Counted from the first letter of the stretch, positions 16,693 through 26,119 are shown. The stretch is DNA of 64,000 bases from Alteribacillus sp041949975 (GCF_041949975.1 NZ_JBHFQG010000020.1:1-64000); one strand, 5' to 3'. A program made the numbers and translations. The notes: generated from the letters alone by a model not told the origin.

Positions 16693-19097
16693 AGCTCATT
16701 CCTCCTCGCTAATCTTAATTTAATCATCGTATATATACCTAGCGCTGCTATTCCAAGCACTAAAATTTCCAGCAGCGTATCAAATCCCCGGAAATCTACA
16801 AGAATAACGTTAACCATATTTTTCCCTCCTGCTTCATCATAGCTCGCATCGGGGAAGAACCCGGATATCGATTCAAACAACCGATTGCTGTTAGCAGATA
16901 TACCAATTAAAGTAACCGTTATCCCCACTGCAATGGAAATGATAAGATTTCCGAGGCGAAAACGTACTTTCTCAAGTTCTTGCGAAATTTGCGGAAGATG
17001 ATAAAAACAAAGCAGAAACAAAGCTACCGAAACTGTTTCAATGATCAACTGGGTCAAAGCAAGATCCGGGGCACGGAATATAACAAAAAACAGTGCTATC
17101 GTATATCCTAATACGCCTAAGCCGATAATTGCTTTTAACCTGGATTTAGTGAACATAACAACGAACGCTGTGGTGACAAGTACAATAGCTAATACCGTTT
17201 CGTATACACTTATAGGAGCCAGTTCTGCCGCTTCTATGGAAAATGCGTTTTTATTAAACAAAACGAATACAAGGGCTGCAACAAAGAAGGAAAAGATATA
17301 GAGCAAATAATCCCTAACAAATCCAGTCATATAGGACCCGGTTAACCGCCTTGACATTCGATCGACACCGACAACTGTTTGATCATATACATGGTTTAAA
17401 GTAAGAGAGTCCGGAAAAGCCCGATAAATTGCCACCCATTTTCTTAAGCTTAAGTATAGAAGTGTACCAATCCCTATTACTCCCAGAGTCATAAAGAGCT
17501 CAATTGTCCAGCCGTGCCAGAAATAAATATCTACATAAAATTGCTCCCCTTCACCTAACAGAGAAGGAAGAATAGAAGCCATTGCTGGTTCTATTACTGA
17601 ATAAGATAAAATATTTGGGAAAAAGCCGAAAACCACCACTAAGATAATTAAAACAATGGGAGACAACAGCATCCCAAACGGTGCTTCGTGCGGCTTTGTA
17701 TCTAATTTTTCAGGCTGCATTTTCCCAGTAAATGTTTTAAAAACAAGCATCATGCTGTAAATAAATGTAAATATGCTTGCAATCCATGCAACTACCGGGA
17801 ATACAACGCCTATATTATCAATGTTAAACAGGTGAAACGAAGTAATATCAACCATAGCCGTAAAAAACATCTCTTTACTCAAGAAACCATTAAATGGGGG
17901 CAGGCCGGCCATAGAAAAGCTTCCAATAACAGCAATGGTAAACGTAATTGGCATTACAGTCATAAGCCCGCCCAGCCGGCGTATGTCTCTAGTTCCCGTT
18001 TCATGGTCCACTATGCCTACCATCATAAAGAGACTGCCTTTAAATGTGGCATGGTTAATTAAGTGAAATAATGCCGCAGTTGTAGCTCCTACATATAAGT
18101 TATCCTCCATACTGTCGAAGTGAATAGCTGCTGCACCAACCCCTAACATGGAAAGGATCATTCCTAGCTGACTAACAGTGGAAAAAGCAAGAATGCCTTT
18201 TAAATCTGTTTGCCTTACAGCAGAGAAGGATCCCCAAAATAGGGTTGTCAGCCCAAAGCCAGCTACAAGCCACAACCATTCTCCGCTAATTGCAAAAACA
18301 GGGCTTAAACGGGCAACTAGATAAATTCCTGCCTTTACCATAGTAGCGGAATGAAGGTAAGCACTTACCGGTGTAGGTGCTTCCATGGCATCAGGAAGCC
18401 ATATATGAAAAGGGAACTGTGCAGATTTAGTGAACGCTCCTAATAATATCGTCAGCATCGCTGGAATAAATAAAGAATGAGAGGCGATTTCCCCAGCTGA
18501 AGCTATAATTTCTTGTATTCTGAATGTACCTGTCATGCTGTATAACATCACAAAACCTACAAGCATGGCAAAACCGCCCATAACTGTAATTAACATGGAC
18601 TTTAATGCGCCGTAGCGCGACTTTTCTCTTTCATACCAATAGGAGATAAGCAAAAAGGATGAAAGGCTTGTGATTTCCCAAAAGGTGTAAAGCACGATTA
18701 AATTATCTGACAATACAACCCCCAACATCGCACCCATGAACATTAATAAAAACGTGTAAAAGTTATATAGTGCTTCTTTTTCTTTAGAGAGGTAATAAAT
18801 TGAATATAAAACTACAAGAATGCCAATTCCTGTAATCAAAAGAGCAAATAAAAGCCCTAATCCATCAACATGAGCAGCAAAATGTATACCTAATGAAGGT
18901 ATCCAATCGACGACTGCGGTGACTGTTTCTTTATTCGCTGTAATTGGTAAATATTGCAGGAAATAAAGAAACAATAATGCAGGGACTGCTAATACAAACC
19001 ATCCAGTATGTATGTGAGTGAATTTTTTATAAAGTATAGGAACGAATATAGCCGCAATAAACGGTGCAATAATTGCAAAATGTAAAGCTGTTAACAT
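16689..19097 (-). CDS. mrpA: Mrp Na+/H+ antiporter subunit A
   Basis: This is the largest subunit: 802 aa, NuoL-like core (about residues 1-640) plus a C-terminal extension homologous to MrpB. Conserved features are YTFWEITSLSSFLLI with the key membrane Glu, and HIWLPDAMEAPTPVSAYLHS. It exchanges cytosolic Na+ for external protons, giving salt and alkaline tolerance. The ATG at 19097 follows AAGGAGG; an upstream in-frame ATG lacks a ribosome site. It is the first gene of mrpABCDEFG, all spaced with overlaps. Confidence 0.97.
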   Translation of the reverse strand: MLTALHFAIIAPFIAAIFVPILYKKFTHIHTGWFVLAVPALLFLYFLQYLPITANKETVTAVVDWIPSLGIHFAAHVDGLGLLFALLITGIGILVVLYSIYYLSKEKEALYNFYTFLLMFMGAMLGVVLSDNLIVLYTFWEITSLSSFLLISYWYEREKSRYGALKSMLITVMGGFAMLVGFVMLYSMTGTFRIQEIIASAGEIASHSLFIPAMLTILLGAFTKSAQFPFHIWLPDAMEAPTPVSAYLHSATMVKAGIYLVARLSPVFAISGEWLWLVAGFGLTTLFWGSFSAVRQTDLKGILAFSTVSQLGMILSMLGVGAAAIHFDSMEDNLYVGATTAALFHLINHATFKGSLFMMVGIVDHETGTRDIRRLGGLMTVMPITFTIAVIGSFSMAGLPPFNGFLSKEMFFTAMVDITSFHLFNIDNIGVVFPVVAWIASIFTFIYSMMLVFKTFTGKMQPEKLDTKPHEAPFGMLLSPIVLIILVVVFGFFPNILSYSVIEPAMASILPSLLGEGEQFYVDIYFWHGWTIELFMTLGVIGIGTLLYLSLRKWVAIYRAFPDSLTLNHVYDQTVVGVDRMSRRLTGSYMTGFVRDYLLYIFSFFVAALVFVLFNKNAFSIEAAELAPISVYETVLAIVLVTTAFVVMFTKSRLKAIIGLGVLGYTIALFFVIFRAPDLALTQLIIETVSVALFLLCFYHLPQISQELEKVRFRLGNLIISIAVGITVTLIGISANSNRLFESISGFFPDASYDEAGGKNMVNVILVDFRGFDTLLEILVLGIAALGIYTMIKLRLARRNEL

Positions 19098-19140
19098 ATA
19101 GAACCTCCTTGTCGATTCAACGGGCACAAATTCTTTTCAC

Positions 19141-19168
19141 ATTATAACTTATATTAAGAGGGTGTGCA
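19141..19168 (-). promoter_or_regulatory. Putative sigma-A promoter of the mrp operon
   Basis: On the minus strand TGCACA is followed, after 16 bases, by a perfect TATAAT, about 45 bases before the mrpA start. Confidence 0.55.
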
Positions 19169-19297
19169 TCTTTAAAATCCTGATTTTTCAGGCAATACAA
19201 AGAGCTTATATATAGGAAGAAACACGAATTAAGAAAATTTAATGAATAAATATTTTGTCGAATACCTACACTAAATGTAAAAAAGGAAGCGAAAGGA

Positions 19298-19504
19298 ATG
19301 ACAACAAGAAATTCAATCATTTTTTTTATTATGTTTGCTTTGTTTTTAGCAGGCGGTGCTGCAGCTAATGATTATGTTGAGCAAAAACGTCTGGAAAAAT
19401 TCTATACCAGACCAGATCTTCTTCCGTTATCGAACCAAGACCAAATAGAGAGGGACGTATTTGAACCAAGAGAATATGTAAAAATAAAAAGCCTTTCCGG
19501 TTAA
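19298..19504 (+). CDS. Small single-pass membrane protein, unrecognised
   Basis: This 68-aa protein has one N-terminal hydrophobic segment (about residues 6-24, could be a signal anchor) and a charged C-terminal tail including KRLEKFYTRPDLLPLS. GAAAGGA precedes the ATG closely and a good terminator follows. It is divergent from the mrp operon. I do not recognise the family. Confidence 0.6.
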   Translation: MTTRNSIIFFIMFALFLAGGAAANDYVEQKRLEKFYTRPDLLPLSNQDQIERDVFEPREYVKIKSLSG

Positions 19505-19526
19505 ATCGGAAAGGCTGATATTTTTT
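19490..19526 (+). terminator. Terminator of the 68-aa membrane protein gene
   Basis: Stem GCCTTTCCGG/CCGGAAAGGC type (AGCCTTTCCG with CGGAAAGGCT) followed by GATATTTTTTC. Confidence 0.85.
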
Positions 19527-19591
19527 CATTCAAATTTATAAACAGATTTAATATTAATAATAAAGTATATGTTAATGTGAACGCGAGTGAA

Positions 19592-19744
19592 CTATTGCGT
19601 TATAGATATTTGGTGCTTTATCTGTTCTAACAAGGAACGCCTTTTCATTTCTTCTTCTATTAAATATATAAAATCTTTATTCAGCTCCAGACCAAGGGCT
19701 TTTTCATAAGCTTCTATTAACAACTCATCCGATAGTTGTTTCAT
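19592..19744 (-). CDS. sda: Sporulation checkpoint inhibitor Sda
   Basis: Sda binds the dimerisation domain of the sporulation kinase KinA and blocks phosphorelay start when replication is perturbed. The 50-aa ORF begins MKQLSDELLIEAYEKALGLE and contains NKDFIYLIEEEMKRRSL, matching the Sda helical hairpin closely. It is translated from ATG 19744 behind AAGGAGGTGC. It lies just upstream of and divergent to yqeG, as in B. subtilis. Three DnaA-box sequences lie upstream, in line with DnaA control of sda known in B. subtilis. Confidence 0.93.
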   Translation of the reverse strand: MKQLSDELLIEAYEKALGLELNKDFIYLIEEEMKRRSLLEQIKHQISITQ

Positions 19745-19898
19745 AAAAAGACTGAGCACCTCCTTAACGATTAATTACCGTCCAGTATTGACGATTCTTT
19801 TTTTTAAAAGTTCCCAAACTCCCATCACATTAAACAGACATTTCCAATTGAATGTACGTTCAGTTTATCATGTCAGCATAAAGAGAACAACCGTTCGT

Positions 19899-19998
19899 TT
19901 GTCCACAAACAACCGTGGATAAACTGTTTATAAAATTTAACCAAAGAACTTAAATAGTAGTCATGCAAGGATTTGAGATGTTGAGAAAGTTATCCACA
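19899..19998. promoter_or_regulatory. Cluster of three DnaA boxes in the sda-yqeG gap
   Basis: TTGTCCACA (19899-19907, one mismatch), CGTGGATAA (19914-19922, reverse orientation, one mismatch) and a perfect TTATCCACA (19990-19998). They sit 155-255 bases upstream of the sda start, within the divergent sda/yqeG control region. The whole gap (19745-20165) has no other convincing gene. Confidence 0.7.
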
Positions 19999-20165
19999 AT
20001 TATAGATTAGGAGGAAATTGTCGAAAAATTTTATGAATATTAAAAAAGAAAAAACATTACATGTAAATGAATTTTTATACTGTGTTTGAAAAAAAATGTT
20101 TTTAACGATATACTTTCAGTTTAGCGGTAGATTGTACGGAAAAAATAAATTAAAGGGTGTCCAGC

Positions 20166-20687
20166 GTGCTCAAGTATTTTATGCCAAATGAATATTTACC
20201 TTCTGTGTTTGATCTGAATCTCGAAGATTTACATGAACGCAATATTAAAGGAATCATAACAGATTTAGATAATACTTTGGTGGAATGGGATCGTCCAGAG
20301 GCGACCCCTGAACTGCTTGATTGGATGTATTTTGTGAAACAGCAAGGATTTCAGGTAACAATCGTGTCCAACAATAACAAAGCAAGAGTAAGTGCTTTTT
20401 CAGAACCAACTGGAATTAAGTTTATTCATTCAGCTAAAAAACCAATGGGAAAAGCTTTTAGAAAAGCTTGCAAGCAAATGGGGTTAAAAAAGAACGAAGT
20501 AGTGGTTGTAGGAGATCAGGTAATGACTGATGTTTTTGGTGGAAACCGTGCAGGCTTTTATACTATTCTGGTGGTCCCGGTAGCAGAATCAGATGGGATT
20601 TTTACAAAAGTAAACCGAAAGGTAGAAAGAAAAGTATTAAAACGATTAAAAGATAAAGGGCTCATACAGTGGGAGGAATCAAATTGA
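20166..20687 (+). CDS. yqeG: YqeG family HAD phosphatase
   Basis: This is a class IIIA HAD phosphatase with the nucleophile motif DLDNTLVEW, motif II VSNNN and motif III GDQVMTDVFGGN. Length is 173 aa. The start is GTG at 20166, six bases after AAAGGGTG, giving an N-terminus MLKYFMPNEY that fits the family; the GTG at 20157 lies inside the ribosome site. The physiological substrate is not settled. It is the first gene of a ribosome-assembly and nucleotide operon running to yqeM, and overlaps yqeH. Confidence 0.93.
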   Translation: MLKYFMPNEYLPSVFDLNLEDLHERNIKGIITDLDNTLVEWDRPEATPELLDWMYFVKQQGFQVTIVSNNNKARVSAFSEPTGIKFIHSAKKPMGKAFRKACKQMGLKKNEVVVVGDQVMTDVFGGNRAGFYTILVVPVAESDGIFTKVNRKVERKVLKRLKDKGLIQWEESN

Positions 20688-21793
20688 AGGAAGATACGTT
20701 AATATGTGCCGGCTGTGGAGCGGCGATACAAACAGAAGATCAATCAAAAAAAGGATACGTACCACCATCTGCGCTGCAACGCGACATCATTATTTGCCAG
20801 CGCTGTTTTCGATTAAAGCATTATAATGAGGTACAAGATGTTTCATTGGAAAATAAAGATTTTACTGATAATCTGCATGAACTTGGAAGAAGAAAAGCTC
20901 TTGTTGTAAAAATTGTAGATGTATTTGATTTTGAAGGCAGTTGGATACCGGGCTTTCAAAGATATATTGGCAGAAACGATGTTTTGTTATTAGTAAATAA
21001 AACGGATTTGCTTCCTAGATCGGTCAATAAAAATAAATTAAAGGACTGGATACAAAGAACGGCTAAAGAACATGGTCTGAAAGCAAAAGAGATTTTATTT
21101 ATCAGTGCTGAGAAAAATTACGGCATTCAAGCGGCAGCTTCAATAATGGATGAACTTCGTAACGGCAAAGATGTCTATATTACGGGTGCAACAAATGTAG
21201 GGAAATCGACTTTTATTAACAAATTAATTCAGGAATTTGGAGGGGATGAAGAGCAATTAATTACTACCTCCAACTTTCCAGGGACAACCTTGGATATGAT
21301 CGATCTTCCTTTAGATGACGGCAGCCGGCTTTTTGACACGCCTGGAATAATAAATAATAAGCAAATAGCTCATTACATTCCAAAAAAAGAGTTAAAGCAA
21401 ATAACACCTTCAAAAGAAATAAAGCCGAGAATTTTTCAATTGAACGAAAAACAAACATTATTCATTGCAGGTCTAGCCAGAATAGATTTTACTAGCGGTC
21501 ATCCCAATTCCTTTGTAGCTTATTTTGCAAATGATTTACTTATTCATCGAACAAAACAGGATAACGCAGATCAATTGTATGCAGATCATGCTGGCGAACT
21601 ATTAAGCCCGCCGGGAAAAGAAACTTTACAGGATATGCCTGAGTTTTTGAAGCAATCCTTTACTGTAAAACAGGGAAAAACAGATATAGTAATATCCGGG
21701 TTAGGATGGCTGTCAGTTATTGAGCCAGGAGCAGAGATAGAAGTATACGCTCCTAAAGGAGTAGGAGTTTCTTTAAGAGAGGCGATTATTTAA
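20684..21793 (+). CDS. yqeH: Ribosome biogenesis GTPase YqeH
   Basis: YqeH is a circularly permuted GTPase needed for 30S subunit assembly. An N-terminal zinc finger (Cys8, Cys11, Cys38, Cys41) is followed by G4 (NKTDLL), G1 (GATNVGKSTFIN) and G3 (DTPG), in the permuted order. The C-terminus is an RNA-interacting domain. The start is TTG 20684 behind GGGAGG, overlapping the yqeG stop. It has 369 aa. Confidence 0.96.
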   Translation: MKEDTLICAGCGAAIQTEDQSKKGYVPPSALQRDIIICQRCFRLKHYNEVQDVSLENKDFTDNLHELGRRKALVVKIVDVFDFEGSWIPGFQRYIGRNDVLLLVNKTDLLPRSVNKNKLKDWIQRTAKEHGLKAKEILFISAEKNYGIQAAASIMDELRNGKDVYITGATNVGKSTFINKLIQEFGGDEEQLITTSNFPGTTLDMIDLPLDDGSRLFDTPGIINNKQIAHYIPKKELKQITPSKEIKPRIFQLNEKQTLFIAGLARIDFTSGHPNSFVAYFANDLLIHRTKQDNADQLYADHAGELLSPPGKETLQDMPEFLKQSFTVKQGKTDIVISGLGWLSVIEPGAEIEVYAPKGVGVSLREAII

Positions 21794-22650
21794 TGGCAAA
21801 TAAATTTTTGAAAGCAGAAAAGCTTTTTGGTTTAATTGGACATCCTGTTGGTCATTCCATGTCACCAGTAATGCATAATGACCAATTTGAAAGACTAGAA
21901 CTACCATATTTTTATCATGCGTTTGATGTGGCACCAGGAGAGCTTAAAGAAGCGGTTAAGGGAATGAGATCCCTCGGTTTTTCTGGTTTTAATGTGACCG
22001 TGCCTCATAAAGTAGAAGTGATGCAGTATATAGACGAAATTAATGAAGAAGCACAAATGATTGGGGCAGTTAACACGGTGGTAAATACAAACGGAAAATG
22101 GATAGGTTATAATACCGATGGAAAAGGCTACGTGGAATCACTTCTTTCTAAAACAGGAAAGAAACTGCATGATTATAATATTCTGGTTATTGGGGCAGGA
22201 GGAGCTGCACGTGCTGTAGTAACATCTCTTTATCGATATGGGGTAAAAAGCCTTGCCATCACAAACCGAACAATCTCAAAAGCAGAAGACATTAATAAAA
22301 ATTTAAAAGAAGGTCCTGGGGTAGAAATTTTAAATAAAGAAGAAGCGGAACAAAAAACAAATCATTACGATTTAATTATTAATACAACCTCGATCGGCAT
22401 GGCTCCAGATATAAATACAACCCCCTGGAAGACGGAAGCTTTGAAATCAGGATGCTTATGCAGTGATTTAATATATAACCCATTAAAAACTACCTGGTTA
22501 AAAGAAGCTGAAAATATGGGAGCTGACACCTTGAACGGGGTAGGTATGTTTGTTGGTCAAGGAGCAGTTGCATTTGAATTATGGACGGGTATTTGGCCTG
22601 ATATAGAAAGAATGACAGATATTGTACTTGAAGAGCTTGGGAGGAAATAA
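21793..22650 (+). CDS. aroE: Shikimate dehydrogenase
   Basis: AroE reduces 3-dehydroshikimate to shikimate with NADPH in aromatic amino-acid synthesis. The substrate-binding motif GHPVGHSMSPVMHN, the catalytic Lys in NVTVPHKVEV, the NADP loop GAGGAARAV and NRT are all present. It has 285 aa. The ATG overlaps the yqeH stop (TAATG), showing coupling. Confidence 0.97.
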   Translation: MANKFLKAEKLFGLIGHPVGHSMSPVMHNDQFERLELPYFYHAFDVAPGELKEAVKGMRSLGFSGFNVTVPHKVEVMQYIDEINEEAQMIGAVNTVVNTNGKWIGYNTDGKGYVESLLSKTGKKLHDYNILVIGAGGAARAVVTSLYRYGVKSLAITNRTISKAEDINKNLKEGPGVEILNKEEAEQKTNHYDLIINTTSIGMAPDINTTPWKTEALKSGCLCSDLIYNPLKTTWLKEAENMGADTLNGVGMFVGQGAVAFELWTGIWPDIERMTDIVLEELGRK

Positions 22651-22651
22651 A

Positions 22652-22942
22652 ATGCTAAAAGGAAAACAAAAACGATATTTAAGAAGTAAAGCTCACTCGT
22701 TGAAGCCTGTTTTTCAAGTAGGTAAAGCCGGTGTTAATGAAAATTTATTGAAACAAACATTAGATGCATTAGAGGCACGTGAGTTAATAAAAATAAATAT
22801 TCTGCAGAATTGTTTTGAAGACAAATATTCAGTAGCTGAAGAGTTATCTCAAGGCGCTGATGCAGAAGTTGTCCAAATAATTGGAAATACCATTGTTTTA
22901 TATAAGGAATCTGTGGAAAATAAAAAGATAGAATTGCCTTAA
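22652..22942 (+). CDS. yhbY: CRM-domain RNA-binding protein YhbY (YqeI)
   Basis: This 96-aa single CRM domain protein associates with pre-50S ribosomes. The family features LKGKQKRYLRSKAHSLKPVF, VGKAGV and a central GxxG-like stretch are visible. ATG 22652 follows GGGAGG; the longer in-frame start lies inside aroE. Confidence 0.94.
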   Translation: MLKGKQKRYLRSKAHSLKPVFQVGKAGVNENLLKQTLDALEARELIKINILQNCFEDKYSVAEELSQGADAEVVQIIGNTIVLYKESVENKKIELP

Positions 22943-22958
22943 TAAAAGGGGTAAGAAA

Positions 22959-23534
22959 ATGAAAAATAAAATTGGCCTTTTAGGCGGTACATTTGACCCT
23001 CCGCATATTGCTCATTTAATAATAGCACAAGAAGCACTTTCCGCTCTTCAGCTTGATGAAGTCTGGTTTATACCTGTTCATACTCCTCCGCATAAAGTAA
23101 GAGAAAAAATGGCAGACCCTTCAGAAAGGTATGAAATGACAAAAAGAGCAATTGCAAATAATGAAAGTTTCCAGGCTTCAGCGATAGAATTAGAAAGAGA
23201 AGGACCTTCATATACAATCGAAACGATTAAAACATTAATAGAAATGACTGAGGATACGGAGTTTTATTTTATTATCGGCGGTGACATGGCAGAGCAGCTG
23301 GATACGTGGAAGGATATTGATACTTTAAAAAAGATGGTAACTTTTGTGGTTGCTGAACGCCCAGGATATCAGGGAGGCCCTGGTGAAAATGACGGAATAA
23401 AATATATTGAAGTTCCGCAAATGGAAATTTCCTCAACAGTTATAAGAGAAAGATGTAAAGAAAGCAAAAGTATACGTTATTATGTACCGGAAGAAGTATG
23501 GAATTTTATTGAGGAGAGAGATCTCTATGGATAA
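22959..23534 (+). CDS. nadD: Nicotinate-nucleotide adenylyltransferase
   Basis: NadD makes deamido-NAD from nicotinate mononucleotide and ATP. It has GLLGGTFDPPHIAH (the nucleotidyltransferase T/HxGH site) and the C-terminal ISSTVIRER motif. It has 191 aa. It sits in the conserved yqeI-nadD-yqeK-rsfS order and overlaps yqeK by 8 bases. Confidence 0.97.
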   Translation: MKNKIGLLGGTFDPPHIAHLIIAQEALSALQLDEVWFIPVHTPPHKVREKMADPSERYEMTKRAIANNESFQASAIELEREGPSYTIETIKTLIEMTEDTEFYFIIGGDMAEQLDTWKDIDTLKKMVTFVVAERPGYQGGPGENDGIKYIEVPQMEISSTVIRERCKESKSIRYYVPEEVWNFIEERDLYG

Positions 23535-24111
23535 GAAAAAAGCGCTCGATTTAGTTAAAGCCCATTTAACAGAACACCGTTATATCCATACATTAGGTGT
23601 AACAGAAAAAGCAGTAGAGCTTGCTTATAAAATAGGTGTTAATGTTAAAAAAGCGGAGACAGCTGCTATTTTTCACGATTATGCTAAGTTCCGACCCAAA
23701 GAAGAAATGAGAGATATTATACGTGAACAGGGCTGGGATGAAAATTTTATACATTACGGAGATGAACTGTTGCACGCTCCAGCCGGTTCTTACTTGGTAA
23801 ACAAAGAAATTGGAATAGAAGATGAAGAGATATTATCCGCTATTTTCTGGCATACTACAGGAAAAGAAAACATGACCGAGCTCGAAAAAGTTCTGTTTTT
23901 AGCAGATTATATTGAACCTAATCGAATTTTTCCGGGTGTGGACGAAGTAAGGGAAGCAGCTGGAAAAAATGTGGACCGTGCGATTGTAATGGCTCTTCGC
24001 AATACTATTTGTTTTCTTATGAAAAAAAATCAACGTGTGTTTCCAAAAACACTATATGCTTATAATAATATGGTGCAAAATTTAAAAAAACAGTCCAATA
24101 TAGGAGGATGA
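23527..24111 (+). CDS. yqeK: HD-domain Ap4A hydrolase YqeK
   Basis: YqeK enzymes hydrolyse diadenosine tetraphosphate symmetrically to two ADP. The metal-binding HD motif AAIFHDYAK, preceding His in HRYIHTLGV, and the downstream HAPAGSYL and LADYIEPNR stretches match the family. The start at ATG 23527 lies in the nadD end behind GAGGAGAGA; it has 194 aa. Confidence 0.95.
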   Translation: MDKKKALDLVKAHLTEHRYIHTLGVTEKAVELAYKIGVNVKKAETAAIFHDYAKFRPKEEMRDIIREQGWDENFIHYGDELLHAPAGSYLVNKEIGIEDEEILSAIFWHTTGKENMTELEKVLFLADYIEPNRIFPGVDEVREAAGKNVDRAIVMALRNTICFLMKKNQRVFPKTLYAYNNMVQNLKKQSNIGG

Positions 24112-24119
24112 TGGGAATA

Positions 24120-24473
24120 ATGCAAGGAAAGGCGCTTTTAGAGCTTGCAGCAAGGGCTGCAGATGAAAAAAAAGCAGAGCAATTAACAGCTCTTGATATG
24201 AGAGGCATTTCGCTTATTGCTGACTATTTCTTAATAGGTCATGGGAACTCTCATAAACAGGTACAAGCCATTGCCCGGGAAATAAAAAAGAAAGCTCAAG
24301 AACAGGAGCAGGAAGTGAAACGATTAGAAGGTTTTGATGAAGCAAAATGGGTTCTGCTGGATTTGGGTGATGTTATCGTTCACATTTTTCATAAAGATGA
24401 ACGGCATTATTATAATTTGGAAAAACTATGGGGAGATGCCGCACAGGTCGAACTAGACACTGTACTATCTTAA
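24120..24473 (+). CDS. rsfS: Ribosome silencing factor RsfS
   Basis: RsfS binds ribosomal protein uL14 and blocks 30S-50S joining when nutrients fall. The characteristic DYFLIGHGNSHKQVQAIARE and GFDEAKWVLLDLGDVIVHIF are present. ATG 24120 is favoured since earlier ATGs at 24108 and 24111 abut TAGGAGG; the exact start is not certain. Length is 117 aa. Confidence 0.95.
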   Translation: MQGKALLELAARAADEKKAEQLTALDMRGISLIADYFLIGHGNSHKQVQAIAREIKKKAQEQEQEVKRLEGFDEAKWVLLDLGDVIVHIFHKDERHYYNLEKLWGDAAQVELDTVLS

Positions 24474-24478
24474 TAAAA

Positions 24479-25237
24479 ATGATGAAACCATACAGCAGTT
24501 TTGCAAGTGTGTATGATCGTTTAATGGAAGAAACCCCATATGAAAGCTGGGAAAAATGGCTGCAGAAAGTTTTTGTGAAAGAAACCATAAGTTCACCGGC
24601 AATATTGGATGTCGGCTGCGGTACCGGCACAATATTGAACAAATTACTAAAGAAAGGTTTCAAGGCTGCAGGTAATGATCTCTCGGAAGACATGCTGGCA
24701 GCTGCAAAATATAAACTGAACAGCCAGGGCTTTGATCCATTACTTTTTTGTCAGGATATGCGAAAGCTGGATATACCGATGAAATTCGATGTTATATTAG
24801 TTCTTTGTGATTCATTAAATTATCTTACGAAAGAAGCAGATGTAGCAGAAGCTTTTCAATCTTTTTACAGCCATTTAAATGATGATGGATTTCTTATTTT
24901 TGATGTACATTCTCTTTTCTACGTAGAAAATATACTTCACGGTTTTTCTTTTGCAGATACTAGTGAAGACGTTTCATATATATGGAACGCTTTTTCTACT
25001 GAACATAAAGGAGAAGTAGAGCATGAACTAACTTTATTTATAGAACGTGAAAACTCAATATATGAGCGTCATGATGAATTTCATGTTCAAAAAACATTTT
25101 CTGTGGAAGAATACAAACGTTTATTAAAAGTGTCTAACTTTGAAGTTAGCGGGGTCTATTCAGATTTTTCATTTTCTCCGCCGCAAGATAAAAGTGAACG
25201 GATATTTTTTATTGCTAAAAAGGTTTTACATTATTAA
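24479..25237 (+). CDS. yqeM: YqeM-like SAM-dependent methyltransferase
   Basis: This class I methyltransferase carries the SAM motif LDVGCGTGTILNKL, then an acidic-loop region GNDLSEDMLAAA and CQDMRKLD. It has 252 aa. No clear ribosome site is seen; it starts six bases after the rsfS stop and is probably coupled to it. Two adjacent ATGs (24479, 24482) are possible. The substrate is unknown. It ends the yqeG operon. Confidence 0.88.
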   Translation: MMKPYSSFASVYDRLMEETPYESWEKWLQKVFVKETISSPAILDVGCGTGTILNKLLKKGFKAAGNDLSEDMLAAAKYKLNSQGFDPLLFCQDMRKLDIPMKFDVILVLCDSLNYLTKEADVAEAFQSFYSHLNDDGFLIFDVHSLFYVENILHGFSFADTSEDVSYIWNAFSTEHKGEVEHELTLFIERENSIYERHDEFHVQKTFSVEEYKRLLKVSNFEVSGVYSDFSFSPPQDKSERIFFIAKKVLHY

Positions 25238-25257
25238 AATAAAAGAGTACAATAAAT

Positions 25258-25285
25258 AAAAAAGACGGTAAGACCGTCTTTTTTA
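25258..25285. terminator. Bidirectional terminator between yqeM and comER
   Basis: Stem AAAAAGACGGT/ACCGTCTTTTT with a three-base loop serves both convergent genes. Confidence 0.92.
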
Positions 25286-26119
25286 ACCTTTATTTAAGAT
25301 GCTCAAAAATTTTTTCATTTCTTCTTTGTCTTTAGCAAATTTATGATGGGTTTGTTGAAAAACTTCTTCGAACATTCCTTCGCTGTGCTTATCTAATACC
25401 TTTAAACCTTCTCCCGTGATCCCGCCTGGTACATTTACCTTTTCTCTTAAGCTCCTAAGATCGTAATGGCCTTGCTGCAGTAAATATCCATATGAAATCA
25501 TCATTTTTTCTGCCAGCTGTTCTGCATCTTCTAATTTGATAGAAGTCTCACCAACAGCAGAATATATAAATCGCTCAATCAGAAAACTGATAAACGCTGG
25601 GCCGCAGCTTACGATGTCACTGGATACCCGTAGTATGTCATCTGAAATGGTTACTGGCTGAGAAAATTTACTTAGCCAAGTTTGAAAGGATTTTTTTTCA
25701 GTTTCCGTCCATCGCTCTCCAAAAGTTAATAATAATGGTCCTTTACCTGTTTTGTTAACAATGCTGGGCACAGTTCTTACCACTCTTCTAACCGGCAGAT
25801 TTTCTAAATCCTCAAGCAGAACCGGACTCGTAATTGTAGCTAAAATCTGATCATACGCTAAATGTCTTTGTAAATCATAGAGGATGTCTTTATATTGTCC
25901 AGGCCTCATACATAAGAAAACGATATCTACTTTTGTTAATAATCCTGGTAAATCAGCCGCTACATTTAAATGAGGAAAACTTGTTTTAAAATCAAGACTT
26001 CTGTCTAATGTCCGATTGTAAATATACATGTTTTTTTCGGGTATGCCTCCACGCTCCATCATAACTTCTGTCAGCATCCCGCCCATATTTCCGACACCAA
26101 CGATTCCTATGTTTTTCAA
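25283..26119 (-). CDS. comER: ComER, pyrroline-5-carboxylate reductase-like protein
   Basis: ComER is a ProC paralogue linked to late competence and sporulation in Bacillus. The N-terminal Rossmann motif IGIVGVGNMGG is intact and the C-terminal domain has REKVNVPGGITGEGLK. The start is TTG 26119, preceded by GGGAGGGAG; 278 aa. It is divergent from comEA, as in B. subtilis. Enzymatic activity has not been settled for the family. Confidence 0.92.
   Translation of the reverse strand: MKNIGIVGVGNMGGMLTEVMMERGGIPEKNMYIYNRTLDRSLDFKTSFPHLNVAADLPGLLTKVDIVFLCMRPGQYKDILYDLQRHLAYDQILATITSPVLLEDLENLPVRRVVRTVPSIVNKTGKGPLLLTFGERWTETEKKSFQTWLSKFSQPVTISDDILRVSSDIVSCGPAFISFLIERFIYSAVGETSIKLEDAEQLAEKMMISYGYLLQQGHYDLRSLREKVNVPGGITGEGLKVLDKHSEGMFEEVFQQTHHKFAKDKEEMKKFLSILNKG

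Noticed and set aside
20018..20089. 23-codon ORF (TTG) behind AGGAGG between sda and yqeG
   Set aside because: Short, and its start region lies near the DnaA boxes; no sequence support beyond the ribosome site.
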